Origin: Eggerthellaceae bacterium UBA5906
GTDB lineage: Bacteria; Actinomycetota; Coriobacteriia; Coriobacteriales; Eggerthellaceae
Assembly: GCA_002431805.1 (NCBI GenBank)
Contig: DJEE01000047.1
Location: 358-24,679 of the forward strand
Length of the DNA stretch: 24,322 nt
Direction of reading: 5' to 3'
The translations under genes were made by a program, and so were the position numbers. The notes under the pieces are model-generated. The model made no database searches and was not told the origin of the DNA. It was given only the letters and a program-made list of their open reading frames with translations. Positions 1 to 7,992 of this stretch are shown here, piece after piece. The first letter of the stretch is position 1; each line of letters begins with the position of its first letter.

Positions 1-1
1 G

Positions 2-910
2 GTGCTGCGCTATCGCGAGCTGGCGAAAATCAAGTCAACGTACATCGACGCGCTGCCGCGCATGCGCGCAGGCGACGGTCGCGTGCACTCAAGCTTCAAC
101 GAGACGGTTACCACAACCGGGCGTTTGTCCTCTTCCGATCCGAATTTGCAGAACATCCCCGTGCGCACGCAGTTCGGGCGCCATATCCGTGAGTGCTTTG
201 TGCCGCTTGAGCCGGGTTGCAAGTTTTTGTCGGCCGACTACTCGCAGATTGAACTGCGCCTGCTTGCGCACCTTTCCGGGGACGAGAACCTCATCGAGGC
301 GTTCACCAGCGGCGCTGATTTTCACGCTGCCACCGCGGCGCGCGTGTTCGGCGTGCCGGTTGAACAGGTAACGCCCGAGCAGCGCAGCCGTGCGAAGGCC
401 GTTAACTTCGGTATCGTGTACGGCCAGCAGGCGTTCGGGTTGTCGCAAAGCCTTGGCATTCCGTTCGGCGAGGCGAAAGACATGATCGACCGCTACTTCG
501 AGGTGCATCCCGGCGTGCGCGCGTACTTAGATGCCACGGTGGAACAGGCCAAACAGAAGGGCTATGCCGAAACCATGTTCGGCCGCAAGCGCCATATCCC
601 TGAGCTGCACGCCGCAAATGGCAACACACGTGGCTTTGGCGAACGCACGGCCATGAACCATCCCATGCAGGGCAGCGCCGCCGACATCATCAAGCTGGCA
701 ATGCGTCAAGTGCAGCAGCGTTTGATGGACGAGGGCTTTCAGGCTCGCTTGTTGGTGCAAGTGCACGACGAGCTGGACTTCAGCGTGCCCGAAGCTGAAG
801 TAGAAGCGCTTACGAGCATGGTGCGCGACGTTATGGAACACGTGGTTGACCTGAAGGTTCCGCTGCTTGCCGACGTTTCCGCGGCTGACACTTGGGCAGA
901 GGCTCACTAG
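2..910 (+). CDS. polA: DNA polymerase I, C-terminal polymerase domain (5' truncated by window edge)
   Basis: Seen: 303 in-frame codons ending in TAG; the gene enters from the left, so the GTG at position 2 is not a real start. The fragment carries the family A polymerase palm and fingers. Residue numbers here count from position 2. GRLSSSDPNLQNIPVRT is near residues 40-56. Motif A is DYSQIELR (79-86, catalytic Asp79). The O-helix or motif B region is RSRAKAVNFGIVYG (128-141). Motif C is QVHDELD (253-259, catalytic His-Asp-Glu). Known role: gap filling, Okazaki-fragment maturation and repair synthesis in the cytoplasm. The 5' nuclease and any 3'-5' exonuclease domain lie outside the window, so proofreading cannot be judged. 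The stop is followed by a strong hairpin (978-1014) before the rplU promoter, so polA is probably the last gene of its transcript. Identification is very secure. Confidence 0.97.
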   Translation: MLRYRELAKIKSTYIDALPRMRAGDGRVHSSFNETVTTTGRLSSSDPNLQNIPVRTQFGRHIRECFVPLEPGCKFLSADYSQIELRLLAHLSGDENLIEAFTSGADFHAATAARVFGVPVEQVTPEQRSRAKAVNFGIVYGQQAFGLSQSLGIPFGEAKDMIDRYFEVHPGVRAYLDATVEQAKQKGYAETMFGRKRHIPELHAANGNTRGFGERTAMNHPMQGSAADIIKLAMRQVQQRLMDEGFQARLLVQVHDELDFSVPEAEVEALTSMVRDVMEHVVDLKVPLLADVSAADTWAEAH

Positions 911-977
911 ATGGTTGCTGCGCCCGAAGCGGGGCGGCTTGCTACCAGGATGCAGCAGTTGTGGGGTTTCCATGAAA

Positions 978-1014
978 CGGTGGCTTGCGAGGCGAAAACC
1001 TTGCAACGCCACCG
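978..1014 (+). terminator. Long imperfect hairpin downstream of polA, possible terminator
   Basis: CGGTGGC (978-984) pairs with GCCACCG (1008-1014). The helix continues with TTGCGAGG (985-992) against CCTTGCAA (999-1006), giving about 15 base pairs with one G-T wobble, a single bulged C at 1007 and a six-base CGAAAA loop. It starts 68 bases after the polA stop and ends just before the rplU promoter. There is no T-run after it, so it is not a classic intrinsic terminator. It could instead end transcription inefficiently or protect the 3' end of the polA mRNA. Confidence 0.45.
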
Positions 1015-1031
1015 CGTGTTGCCACAACATC

Positions 1032-1040
1032 TGGTATCAT
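1032..1040 (+). promoter_or_regulatory. Putative extended -10 promoter for rplU-rpmA
   Basis: TGGTATCAT has the TGn extension in front of a TATCAT -10 hexamer. I see no good -35 at 16-18 bases, which fits an extended -10 promoter. The start would fall near 1047, giving an rplU leader of about 130 bases. The same TGnTAnnAT pattern recurs before prfB and ftsE. Confidence 0.45.
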
Positions 1041-1047
1041 ATTGAAT

Positions 1048-1069
1048 GTTGTGCCCGCGGAGGCGCAAC
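1048..1069 (+). promoter_or_regulatory. Hairpin at the start of the rplU leader
   Basis: GTTGTGCC (1048-1055) pairs with GGCGCAAC (1062-1069), 8 base pairs with one wobble and a six-base loop. It sits at the predicted 5' end of the rplU message. L21-L27 operons in several bacteria have autoregulatory leaders; whether this belongs to such a class is inference. The rest of the leader, 1070-1170, shows no ORF I can support. Confidence 0.35.
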
Positions 1070-1180
1070 AGAAATAAGTGCGATGATACGCGGAGACTGT
1101 GCATTCGTTCACTTCGTTGACTTGCTACGGTCACGCTGCTAAGCTATCGCCTTGCGTTTATTTCGAAAGTAGGAGAAAAC

Positions 1181-1486
1181 ATGTACGCAATCGTGAAAAC
1201 GGGCGGCAAGCAGTACAAGGTTGCCGTCGGGGACAAGCTGAACATCGAGAAGCTGGACGCCGAGGTCGGCGCTACCGTTGAGCTTCCCGTGATTTGCTTC
1301 GTCGATGGCGAGACGGTTGAGGCCGACCCGGCCAAGGCTGCCGCCAAGAAGGTCACCGCTGAGGTTGTTGAGCAGTTCAAGGGCCCCAAGCAGCTGGTGT
1401 TCAAGTTCAAGAAGCGCAAGAACTACAAGAAGCTGCGCGGTCATCGCCAGCAGCTCACGCGCGTTGAAATCAAGTCCATCGCTTAA
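1181..1486 (+). CDS. rplU: 50S ribosomal protein L21
   Basis: The 101-residue product matches the usual L21 length. It begins MYAIVKTGGKQYKV, the conserved L21 opening, and ends in the basic stretch KKRKNYKKLRGHRQ plus the TRVEIKSI signature that contacts 23S rRNA. The ATG at 1181 is preceded by a GGAG Shine-Dalgarno (about 1172-1175). Role: component of the large ribosomal subunit that helps fold 23S rRNA domains. It is the first gene of a two-gene unit with rpmA (18-base gap), downstream of a long leader with an extended -10 promoter and a 5' hairpin. A leader of this size before rplU suggests autogenous control, but no binding site for L21 can be shown from sequence alone. Nothing in the protein is unusual. 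Confidence 0.98.
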   Translation: MYAIVKTGGKQYKVAVGDKLNIEKLDAEVGATVELPVICFVDGETVEADPAKAAAKKVTAEVVEQFKGPKQLVFKFKKRKNYKKLRGHRQQLTRVEIKSIA

Positions 1487-1504
1487 TTGTAAGGAGGGAA
1501 TGAA

Positions 1505-1756
1505 ATGGCACATAAGAAAGGTCTCGGTTCTACCCGTAACGGCCGCGATTCCCACGCAAAACGACTGGGCGTGAAGATGTTCGCTGGTCAGCAGATCAAG
1601 ACGGGCCAGATTATCGTTCGTCAGCGCGGTACGAAGTTCCATCCCGGCGAGAATGTCGGTCGTGGCAAGGATGACACGCTGTTCGCACTGTGCGACGGCC
1701 GTGTTGACTTCACGCGTGGCGTGAAGCGCAAGGTTCATGTGCGTCCGGAAGCGTAA
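1505..1756 (+). CDS. rpmA: 50S ribosomal protein L27
   Basis: An 83-residue basic protein beginning [20 protein letters not shown], the L27 signature. L27's flexible N-terminus reaches the peptidyl transferase centre and contacts tRNA. The N-terminus starts directly at Ala-His-Lys-Lys after the initiator Met, so there is no cleavable extension of the kind processed by Prp protease in Firmicutes. The Gly-Gly-Gly-Ser usual after the two lysines reads Gly-Leu-Gly-Ser here. A strong AAGGAGG lies just upstream of the ATG at 1505. The gene is 18 bases after rplU and is followed by a clear intrinsic terminator, so rplU-rpmA forms a two-gene transcript separate from obg, although the order L21-L27-Obg is conserved widely in bacteria. 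Confidence 0.98.
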   Translation: MAHKKGLGSTRNGRDSHAKRLGVKMFAGQQIKTGQIIVRQRGTKFHPGENVGRGKDDTLFALCDGRVDFTRGVKRKVHVRPEA

Positions 1757-1790
1757 AGCCTAACCGTCTGCGTGACATCTATGCAATCGG

Positions 1791-1821
1791 AGAGCCCTCT
1801 GAGTTCCAGAGGGCTCTTTTC
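1791..1821 (+). terminator. Intrinsic terminator after rpmA
   Basis: AGAGCCCTCT (1791-1800) and AGAGGGCTCT (1808-1817) form a perfect 10 base-pair stem with a seven-base loop, and the stem runs into TTTT (1817-1820). It lies 34 bases after the rpmA stop and separates rplU-rpmA from obg. Confidence 0.9.
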
Positions 1822-1842
1822 ATATACAATCAAGCGGCATAA

Positions 1843-3266
<1,424 letters not shown>

Positions 3267-3267
<1 letters not shown>

Positions 3268-4412
3268 TGAGCGAAACGATGCATCAGGGCGCTCAAGCGG
3301 CGCGGCGTGTGGTTATCAAGATTGGTTCTTCTACGCTAACCACATCGGAAAGCAGCATCGACTACGCGTATTTGCGCGAGCTTGCTTGCCAAATCGCGCA
3401 GGTGCGGGCTGCAGGCTGGCAGCCGGTTATCGTCACGTCGGCTGCCATCGCGTGCGGTCTTGAAGCCCTGGGCATCAAAAAGCGGCCAGGAGACATGCCA
3501 AGCCTGCAGGCAGCGGCGTCCGTTGGTCAGTCGGCGCTTTCTACGGCGTATGCCGAAGTGTTCGCGCCGCATGGCATTATCACGTCTACTGTGCTTTTGA
3601 CTAGGCGTGATACCGCAGATCGCCATGCGTACTTGCATGCGCGCAACACGCTGTTGCGTTTGCTTGACTTAGGCGTGGTGCCCATCATCAACGAAAACGA
3701 CACCGTGGCCGTTGAACAGATCAAGTTTGGCGACAACGATACGCTGGCAGCGCTTGCGGCGTGTTTGATCGATGCCGACCTGATGGTTATCTTGTCCGAC
3801 ATCGATGGCTTGTACGACGCCAACCCGAACACGAACCCCGACGCGAAGCTTATCGCCCATGTGGAAAAAATAGGCCCGGAGATTCTTGCGGTAGCTGGCG
3901 GCGCGGGGTCTACCGTGGGCTCGGGCGGCATGATCACGAAAATCAAGGCTGCTCGCGTGCTTATGGTTGCGGGCATTCCCATGGTCATTTGCTACGGACG
4001 TCAGGAAAACGTGGTGGTGGATGCCGTGTCGGGCAAGCAAATGGGCACGCGCTTTGCCGCGAAGGCTCGTCCGCATGAAATCACGCCGCGCAAGCTGTGG
4101 ATTGCCCTGGGCGATTCGGCGCGCGGGGCCATTGTGGTTGACGACGGTGCGAAAGCGGCGCTTATCGAGCGCGGCAGCTCGCTTTTGTCAGTGGGCGTGT
4201 CGCGTGTGGAAGGGCGCTTCGATGCGGGCGATATCGTGGACATCAAAGATGGCACGGGCCACCTGTTCGCACGCGGACGTACGGCGTTTTCCGCTGATGA
4301 GGTGGAGCTTGCATGCGGAAGGACGCGCGAAGAGATCGAGCACAACCGCCTGCTGGCTCAGTTGGCCGAAAAGCCGCTTATCCACCGCGATGAGTTAGTT
4401 GTGTTCGAGTAG
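3267..4412 (+). CDS. proB: Glutamate 5-kinase (proline biosynthesis)
   Basis: 381 residues. ProB phosphorylates glutamate with ATP to gamma-glutamyl phosphate, the first step to proline. The amino-acid kinase domain spans about 13-270: VVIKIGSSTL (15-24), the glutamate-binding INENDTVAVE (141-150), FGDND (154-158) and the nucleotide-binding SDIDGLYDANP (177-187). A C-terminal PUA domain follows at about 285-360, giving the long two-domain form found in E. coli, where proline feedback inhibits the kinase. The ATG overlaps the obg stop by one base; AGGAG at 3251-3255 sits 11 bases upstream, somewhat far, consistent with translation coupled to obg. The next step, proA, follows but is separated by a GC-rich hairpin. 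Confidence in function is high. Confidence 0.96.
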
Positions 4413-4432
4413 GGCAGCTGTGCTGGGGTTTG

Positions 4433-4462
4433 CGCCGGCGCAGCTGTTGCGCTGCGCCGGCG
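4433..4462 (+). terminator. Very GC-rich hairpin between proB and proA (attenuator-like)
   Basis: CGCCGGCGCAGC (4433-4444) and GCTGCGCCGGCG (4451-4462) form a perfect 12 base-pair stem around a six-base TGTTGC loop. Only a poor T-tract (CTTTGCCTT) follows at 4466-4474. It begins 20 bases after the proB stop. It may reduce read-through into proA or act as a 3' mRNA stabiliser for the obg-proB message. Confidence 0.5.
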
Positions 4463-4493
4463 GCGCTTTGCCTTCGTGGATTGTTTTGCAACC

Positions 4494-4499
4494 TATGAT
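4494..4499 (+). promoter_or_regulatory. Possible -10 element for proA
   Basis: TATGAT matches five of six consensus -10 positions. A start seven bases downstream would be near 4506, only about five bases before the proA ATG at 4511, so the transcript would be almost leaderless. No good -35 is visible. Support is weak but fits the hairpin just upstream. Confidence 0.3.
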
Positions 4500-4510
4500 T
4501 GGACAGTAAG

Positions 4511-5818
4511 ATGTTGGAACAGGAAGTACGCAGCGTTGCCGAAGCGGCCAAGGCCGCTAGCGCGCAGCTGGCGCAGAAAACAACCGACGAGCGCAACGCG
4601 GCGCTTGCCGCTATGGCAGATGCGCTTCGCGCAAATGCCGCTGCTATCGTGTCTGCGAACGAGCAGGACATGGCCGCTGCACGCCGTGCGGGAACGAAAG
4701 ACAGCCTGCTGGATCGTTTGATGCTTGATGCGGGCCGCGTTGCCGCCATGGCCGATGCGCTTGACGATTTGGTTGGCCTGCCCGACCCGCTTGGGCGTGT
4801 GCAGCAGTCGCGCACGCTGGAAAGCGGCATCAAGCTTGAGCGCGTATCCGTGCCGCTTGGCGTGGTTGCGGTGGTGTACGAGGCGCGTCCGAACGTCACG
4901 GCCGATGCTGCGGGCATCTGCCTGAAATCGGGCAACGCATGCGTGCTGCGCGGGGGTTCGATGGCGGCGAAGTCGTGCTCGGCTATTGCCCATGTGCTGC
5001 ACGATGCCGCCGTGGCCGCCGGTATGCCGCAAGGGTGCATCGGCATCATCGAATCGACCGATCGCGCCGCTGCCGACGTGCTCATGAGCTTGCACGGTGT
5101 GGTTGACGTGCTGGTGCCGCGCGGTGGGGCAGGCCTTATCCGCCACTGCGTTGAGTGCGCGAAAGTCCCCGTTATTGAAACGGGCACGGGCAATTGCCAC
5201 GTATACGTGCACGAAACGGCAGATTTCGCCATGGCGCGCGACATTGTGGTGAACGCGAAGTGCCGCCGTTTTGGCGTGTGCAACGCGTGTGAAACGCTGC
5301 TGGTGGATGCCTCGGTGGCGTCTGAGTTTTTGCCGCCGCTGTTCGATGCGCTGGCAGACAAAGGTGTGCATATCCATGGTGACGAGCAGGCGTGCAAAGC
5401 GGCGCTTGCTACCGGTGCAAACCGGTTGCCGGTAGGTCCGGCGCTTCGCATCGAACGTGCCACGCAAGCGGATTGGGAAACGGAATATCTTGCTCCCGAG
5501 CTGGCCGTACGCTGCGTTTCCGGTGTGGATGAGGCTATTGCGCACATCAACCGCTACGGCACCATGCACTCCGAAGCTATCGTGGCCAACGACGCCACTG
5601 CGAAAGGCGCAGCGGCTATCGAGCGCTTCGTGAACGAGGTGGATGCGGCAGCGGTGTACGTGAACGCTTCCACGGCGTTTACCGACGGCGGCATGTTCGG
5701 ACTTGGTGCCGAAATCGGCATCTCCACCCAAAAGCTGCACGTTCGCGGCCCGTTTGCCCTTGAGGGGCTCACGTCTTACAAGTATGTGCTGCGCGGCTCG
5801 GGACAGGTGCGTGCATAG
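4511..5818 (+). CDS. proA: Glutamate-5-semialdehyde dehydrogenase (gamma-glutamyl phosphate reductase)
   Basis: 435 residues from the ATG at 4511. An in-frame TTG at 4499 would add four residues but has no Shine-Dalgarno. ProA reduces gamma-glutamyl phosphate with NADPH to glutamate-5-semialdehyde, the second proline-biosynthesis step, working with ProB. Aldehyde dehydrogenase superfamily features include RVSVPLGVVAVVYEARPNVT (111-130), CLKSGNACVLRGG (137-149), VIETGTGNCHVYV (221-233) and the active-site cysteine region RRFGVCNACETLLV, with Cys257 the likely nucleophile. The C-terminus has the usual EIGISTQKLHVRGPFAL. Ribosome-binding sequence before 4511 is weak (only GGACAG at 4501-4506), in keeping with a near-leaderless message from the TATGAT at 4494. 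nadD starts two bases beyond the proA stop. Confidence 0.96.
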   Translation: MLEQEVRSVAEAAKAASAQLAQKTTDERNAALAAMADALRANAAAIVSANEQDMAAARRAGTKDSLLDRLMLDAGRVAAMADALDDLVGLPDPLGRVQQSRTLESGIKLERVSVPLGVVAVVYEARPNVTADAAGICLKSGNACVLRGGSMAAKSCSAIAHVLHDAAVAAGMPQGCIGIIESTDRAAADVLMSLHGVVDVLVPRGGAGLIRHCVECAKVPVIETGTGNCHVYVHETADFAMARDIVVNAKCRRFGVCNACETLLVDASVASEFLPPLFDALADKGVHIHGDEQACKAALATGANRLPVGPALRIERATQADWETEYLAPELAVRCVSGVDEAIAHINRYGTMHSEAIVANDATAKGAAAIERFVNEVDAAAVYVNASTAFTDGGMFGLGAEIGISTQKLHVRGPFALEGLTSYKYVLRGSGQVRA

Positions 5819-5819
5819 C

Positions 5820-6575
5820 ATGGCGAACCCGCAAAACGTCAGTGTTCGCGGCGCAGCGGCGTCCGAGCAACGCAGCATGCCAGGTGCCCAGTCCGAGGTG
5901 CCTGTTGTGTGCGAGCGCTTCGATACCTTAGGCGCCGATGGCAAACCCGTGCGCCTGGGCATTATGGGCGGCACGTTCGACCCCATTCACATCGGGCACC
6001 TTGCATGCGCCGAGCAGGCTCGCGAGGCGTTCGGTCTTGATGCAGTGGTGTTCATCCCGGCAGGCAAGCCTGCGTTTAAGCTCAAGCGCAACGTCACGAA
6101 CGCCGAGCAGCGCTTCCGCATGTGCCAGCTGGCGGTGGAGTCGAACCCGGCGTTTGACGTGAGCCGCGTGGAGATCGACCGTCCGGGCGTTACGTACACG
6201 GCCGACACGCTGCGCGAGTTGCGCGCGCATTACCCGCAAAACGTGCAGCTGTTCTTCATTACGGGCGCCGATGCGGTGTGCTCTATCTTGAAGTGGCGGG
6301 AAAGTGCGGCCATTGCCGACTTGGCGGATTTGATTGCGGTAACGCGCCCGGGTTATGTACTTACCGAGGAGCAACGCCAAACCATCGAGCAGGCGGGCAA
6401 TTTCCGCATTCACCTGCTTGAAGCTACGGGGCTGGCCGTGTCGTCAAGCGATTTGCGGGCGCGTGTTGCCGCCGGCAAGTCCATTCGCTATTTGACGATG
6501 CAGCGGGTCCTCGACTATATTCACGAACAGCAACTGTACAAATCGGGTGCTCAGGTAGGAAGTGGGGAAGTGTGA
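5820..6575 (+). CDS. nadD: Nicotinate-nucleotide adenylyltransferase
   Basis: NadD adenylates nicotinate mononucleotide to deamido-NAD, the penultimate step of NAD synthesis. The 251-residue reading has the nucleotidyltransferase signature GGTFDPIHIGH at 50-60 (HxGH motif 57-60) and the second ATP-binding motif SSSDLR at 208-213. The open frame extends upstream into proA. I chose the ATG at 5820, two bases after the proA TAG, because AGGTG at 5805-5809 lies at suitable spacing. This leaves about 45 residues before the conserved core, whereas family members usually start a few residues before GGTFDP. A GTG at 5952 would give a conventional length but has no ribosome-binding site. The stop overlaps yqeK by four bases (GTGA). 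Obg, NadD, YqeK and RsfS commonly cluster in Gram-positives, supporting the call. Confidence 0.94.
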   Translation: MANPQNVSVRGAAASEQRSMPGAQSEVPVVCERFDTLGADGKPVRLGIMGGTFDPIHIGHLACAEQAREAFGLDAVVFIPAGKPAFKLKRNVTNAEQRFRMCQLAVESNPAFDVSRVEIDRPGVTYTADTLRELRAHYPQNVQLFFITGADAVCSILKWRESAAIADLADLIAVTRPGYVLTEEQRQTIEQAGNFRIHLLEATGLAVSSSDLRARVAAGKSIRYLTMQRVLDYIHEQQLYKSGAQVGSGEV

Positions 6576-7240
6576 GTGAGCAAGAGGCTGCCTGTGCTGC
6601 AGATGACGCGTCGCTCGACGTGTTCTCGCAGGCATTTTTCGATGCGCGGCGTGAAGAGCTTGCGCAGCGCGTGAAGCCTAAGCGTTTCAAGCACTCGCTT
6701 GGGGTGTCTGAAACGGCGGAGCGCATGGCGCACATCTACGGCGCTGATGAGCAAATGGCGCGTTTGGCGGGCCTGTTGCATGACTGGGATAAAGGCTACG
6801 ATGACGACGGTATTCGCACGCGTGTGGCGCAGTTGGGCTTAAGCGAACAGCTGGCAAGCTATTTGGACATGCCGCACTTGCTGCACGGTCCTACCGCGGC
6901 TGCGGCTTTGGCTCGTCGTTTTCCGCAGCTTCCGTCCGAGCTTATTCAGGCCATCCGCTTGCATACTACCGGAGCAGTTGAGATGACGGATTTGGACATG
7001 ATCGTGTACACGGCCGATGCCATAGAACCGTCGCGCGACTACCCGGGCATCGATGAGCTGCGCAAACAGGTGGGCGTTGTGCCGTTGCGGGAGCTGTATC
7101 TGGCAACGTTTCAGCACGTGTTGGAAAACCTGGTGCAGCGCCGCAAGCGCATCCACCCCGATACCGTAACCGTTTGGAATAGCTATGTGGCTCGCGATAA
7201 GGCATGCCGAGCCGATAAGAACATGAAAGGGAACAAGTGA
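6572..7240 (+). CDS. yqeK: HD-domain YqeK-type diadenosine tetraphosphate hydrolase
   Basis: 222 residues from a GTG that overlaps the nadD stop (GTGA); GGGGAAG at 6564-6570 is the likely Shine-Dalgarno. HD-domain metal ligands are visible: His41 in RFKHSLGV, the His-Asp pair at 70-71 in LLHDWDKG, His105 in HLLHGP, His131 in RLHTTG and Asp148 in YTADAIEPSRDY. This pattern, including ADAIEP followed by YPGIDELR, is that of YqeK, a symmetrical Ap4A hydrolase that yields two ADP and uses a metal pair. It is regularly found between nadD and rsfS, as here. About 30 poorly conserved acidic residues precede the domain. It overlaps rsfS by four bases. The function rests on family knowledge. Co-expression with NadD suggests nucleotide housekeeping or stress-alarmone clean-up. 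Confidence 0.9.
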   Translation: MSEQEAACAADDASLDVFSQAFFDARREELAQRVKPKRFKHSLGVSETAERMAHIYGADEQMARLAGLLHDWDKGYDDDGIRTRVAQLGLSEQLASYLDMPHLLHGPTAAAALARRFPQLPSELIQAIRLHTTGAVEMTDLDMIVYTADAIEPSRDYPGIDELRKQVGVVPLRELYLATFQHVLENLVQRRKRIHPDTVTVWNSYVARDKACRADKNMKGNK

Positions 7241-7722
7241 GCGAAGCATTGAACAACAACGAGCCCATCAGCCAGGGCGTCGACATGTACGGGCGCAAGA
7301 AGCACGACCTGCTCAGCCCGCGCGAGTGCGCTATCATCGCGGCTCAGGCCGCCGACGAGAAGAAGGCCACCGACATCATGGTGCAGTACGTCGGCGATCT
7401 TATCGGCGTTACCGAGTATTTCGTTATCTGCACGGCATCGAACAACCGCCAGGTTGAGGCCGTGGTTGACGAGATCGAAGAGCAGTGCCGCGAGCGCGGC
7501 GGGGCGAAGCCCTACCACATCGAGGGCACGGGCGACGGCACATGGTCGCTTCTGGACTACGGCAGCTTCATCGTGCACGTGTTCCAGCCCGAAGCGCGCG
7601 ACTACTATCGCCTTGAGGCGCTGTGGAACGACGCGCCGCTGGTGGACCTGGAAGCAGAAGCGGGCCTTGCCGACCTGCAGTATTCCGAGCGCATCGCCAA
7701 GCTGGTAGGCCGCGAGGCGTAA
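7237..7722 (+). CDS. rsfS: Ribosomal silencing factor RsfS
   Basis: 161 residues. RsfS binds uL14 on the 50S subunit and blocks 30S joining when nutrients are short. The RsfS/Iojap fold covers about 34-150: AAQAADEKKATDIMV, the central FVICTASNNRQVEAVVDEIEE and the signature FIVHVFQPEARDYYRLEALW followed by Asn-Asp-Ala. The GTG at 7237 overlaps the yqeK stop (GTGA) with AAAGGG at 7225-7230 upstream. An internal ATG at 7285 would remove 16 residues but has no good ribosome-binding site. Total length is larger than the usual 110-120 because of an N-terminal extension of about 30 residues and a C-terminal acidic/alpha tail. It is the last gene of the nadD-yqeK-rsfS set, closed by a strong terminator at 7768. 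Confidence 0.95.
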   Translation: MSEALNNNEPISQGVDMYGRKKHDLLSPRECAIIAAQAADEKKATDIMVQYVGDLIGVTEYFVICTASNNRQVEAVVDEIEEQCRERGGAKPYHIEGTGDGTWSLLDYGSFIVHVFQPEARDYYRLEALWNDAPLVDLEAEAGLADLQYSERIAKLVGREA

Positions 7723-7767
7723 CAGCCCGCATGCCGTTTACCGGCGATATGCGCACATTAGCGTTGC

Positions 7768-7801
7768 AATGCCCTTGCGAAAACCCGCAAGGGCATTTTT
7801 T
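7768..7801 (+). terminator. Intrinsic terminator after rsfS
   Basis: TGCCCTTGCG (7770-7779) and CGCAAGGGCA (7786-7795) form a perfect 10 base-pair stem with an AAAACC loop, followed directly by TTTTTT (7796-7801). Flanking A-T pairs at 7768-7769 extend the stem. It ends the obg-to-rsfS region. Confidence 0.93.
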
Positions 7802-7835
7802 ATACCGGCAAGCAGGCGTGGTGTTCTAACGGCAT

Positions 7836-7880
7836 TGCAACCACAATATATAGATGCGCGTTAGATTTTATATTGTTGCA
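7836..7880 (+). promoter_or_regulatory. AT-rich inverted repeat upstream of the BTAD regulator
   Basis: ACAATATA (7843-7850) and TATATTGT (7869-7876) are a perfect 8-base inverted repeat with an 18-base spacer. Allowing a three-base offset, the flanks TGCAAC (7836-7841) and GTTGCA (7875-7880) extend it. The spacer holds two TAGAT direct repeats (7851-7855 and 7862-7866). It lies in an AT-rich gap, unlike the rest of the window, and is a candidate operator for the adjacent regulator gene. Confidence 0.4.
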
Positions 7881-7904
7881 TAGCTCGTTTACCTCGAAAA
7901 ACGT

Positions 7905-7918
7905 TTGCAATTGTGCAA
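7905..7918 (+). promoter_or_regulatory. Palindromic TTGCA-N4-TGCAA site upstream of the BTAD regulator
   Basis: TTGCAATTGTGCAA is an inverted pair of TTGCA half-sites with a four-base spacer. It sits about 75 bases before the regulator ATG. -10-like TATAGG (7932-7937) and TATCAT (7940-7945) lie just downstream, so the site is well placed for control of transcription. The TTGCA unit also occurs at 7764, 7835 and 7876. Confidence 0.4.
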
Positions 7919-7992
7919 GATACCCGCAAGATATAGGGGTATCATATAAGACAGGCCATGCGTTGAGCCACACTTCTTGGAAGTTGGTTGTA

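Noticed and set aside
911..1045. 44-codon open stretch in the polA frame directly after its TAG, with a GAGG at 899-902
   Set aside because: Could be a small coupled ORF or a read-through extension, but an open run of this length is expected fairly often in this base composition, it overlaps the long hairpin and the rplU -10, and the peptide is not recognisable.
4493..5986. 497-codon minus-strand frame opposite proA and the start of nadD
   Set aside because: A shadow of proA; no family resemblance and the sense gene is secure.
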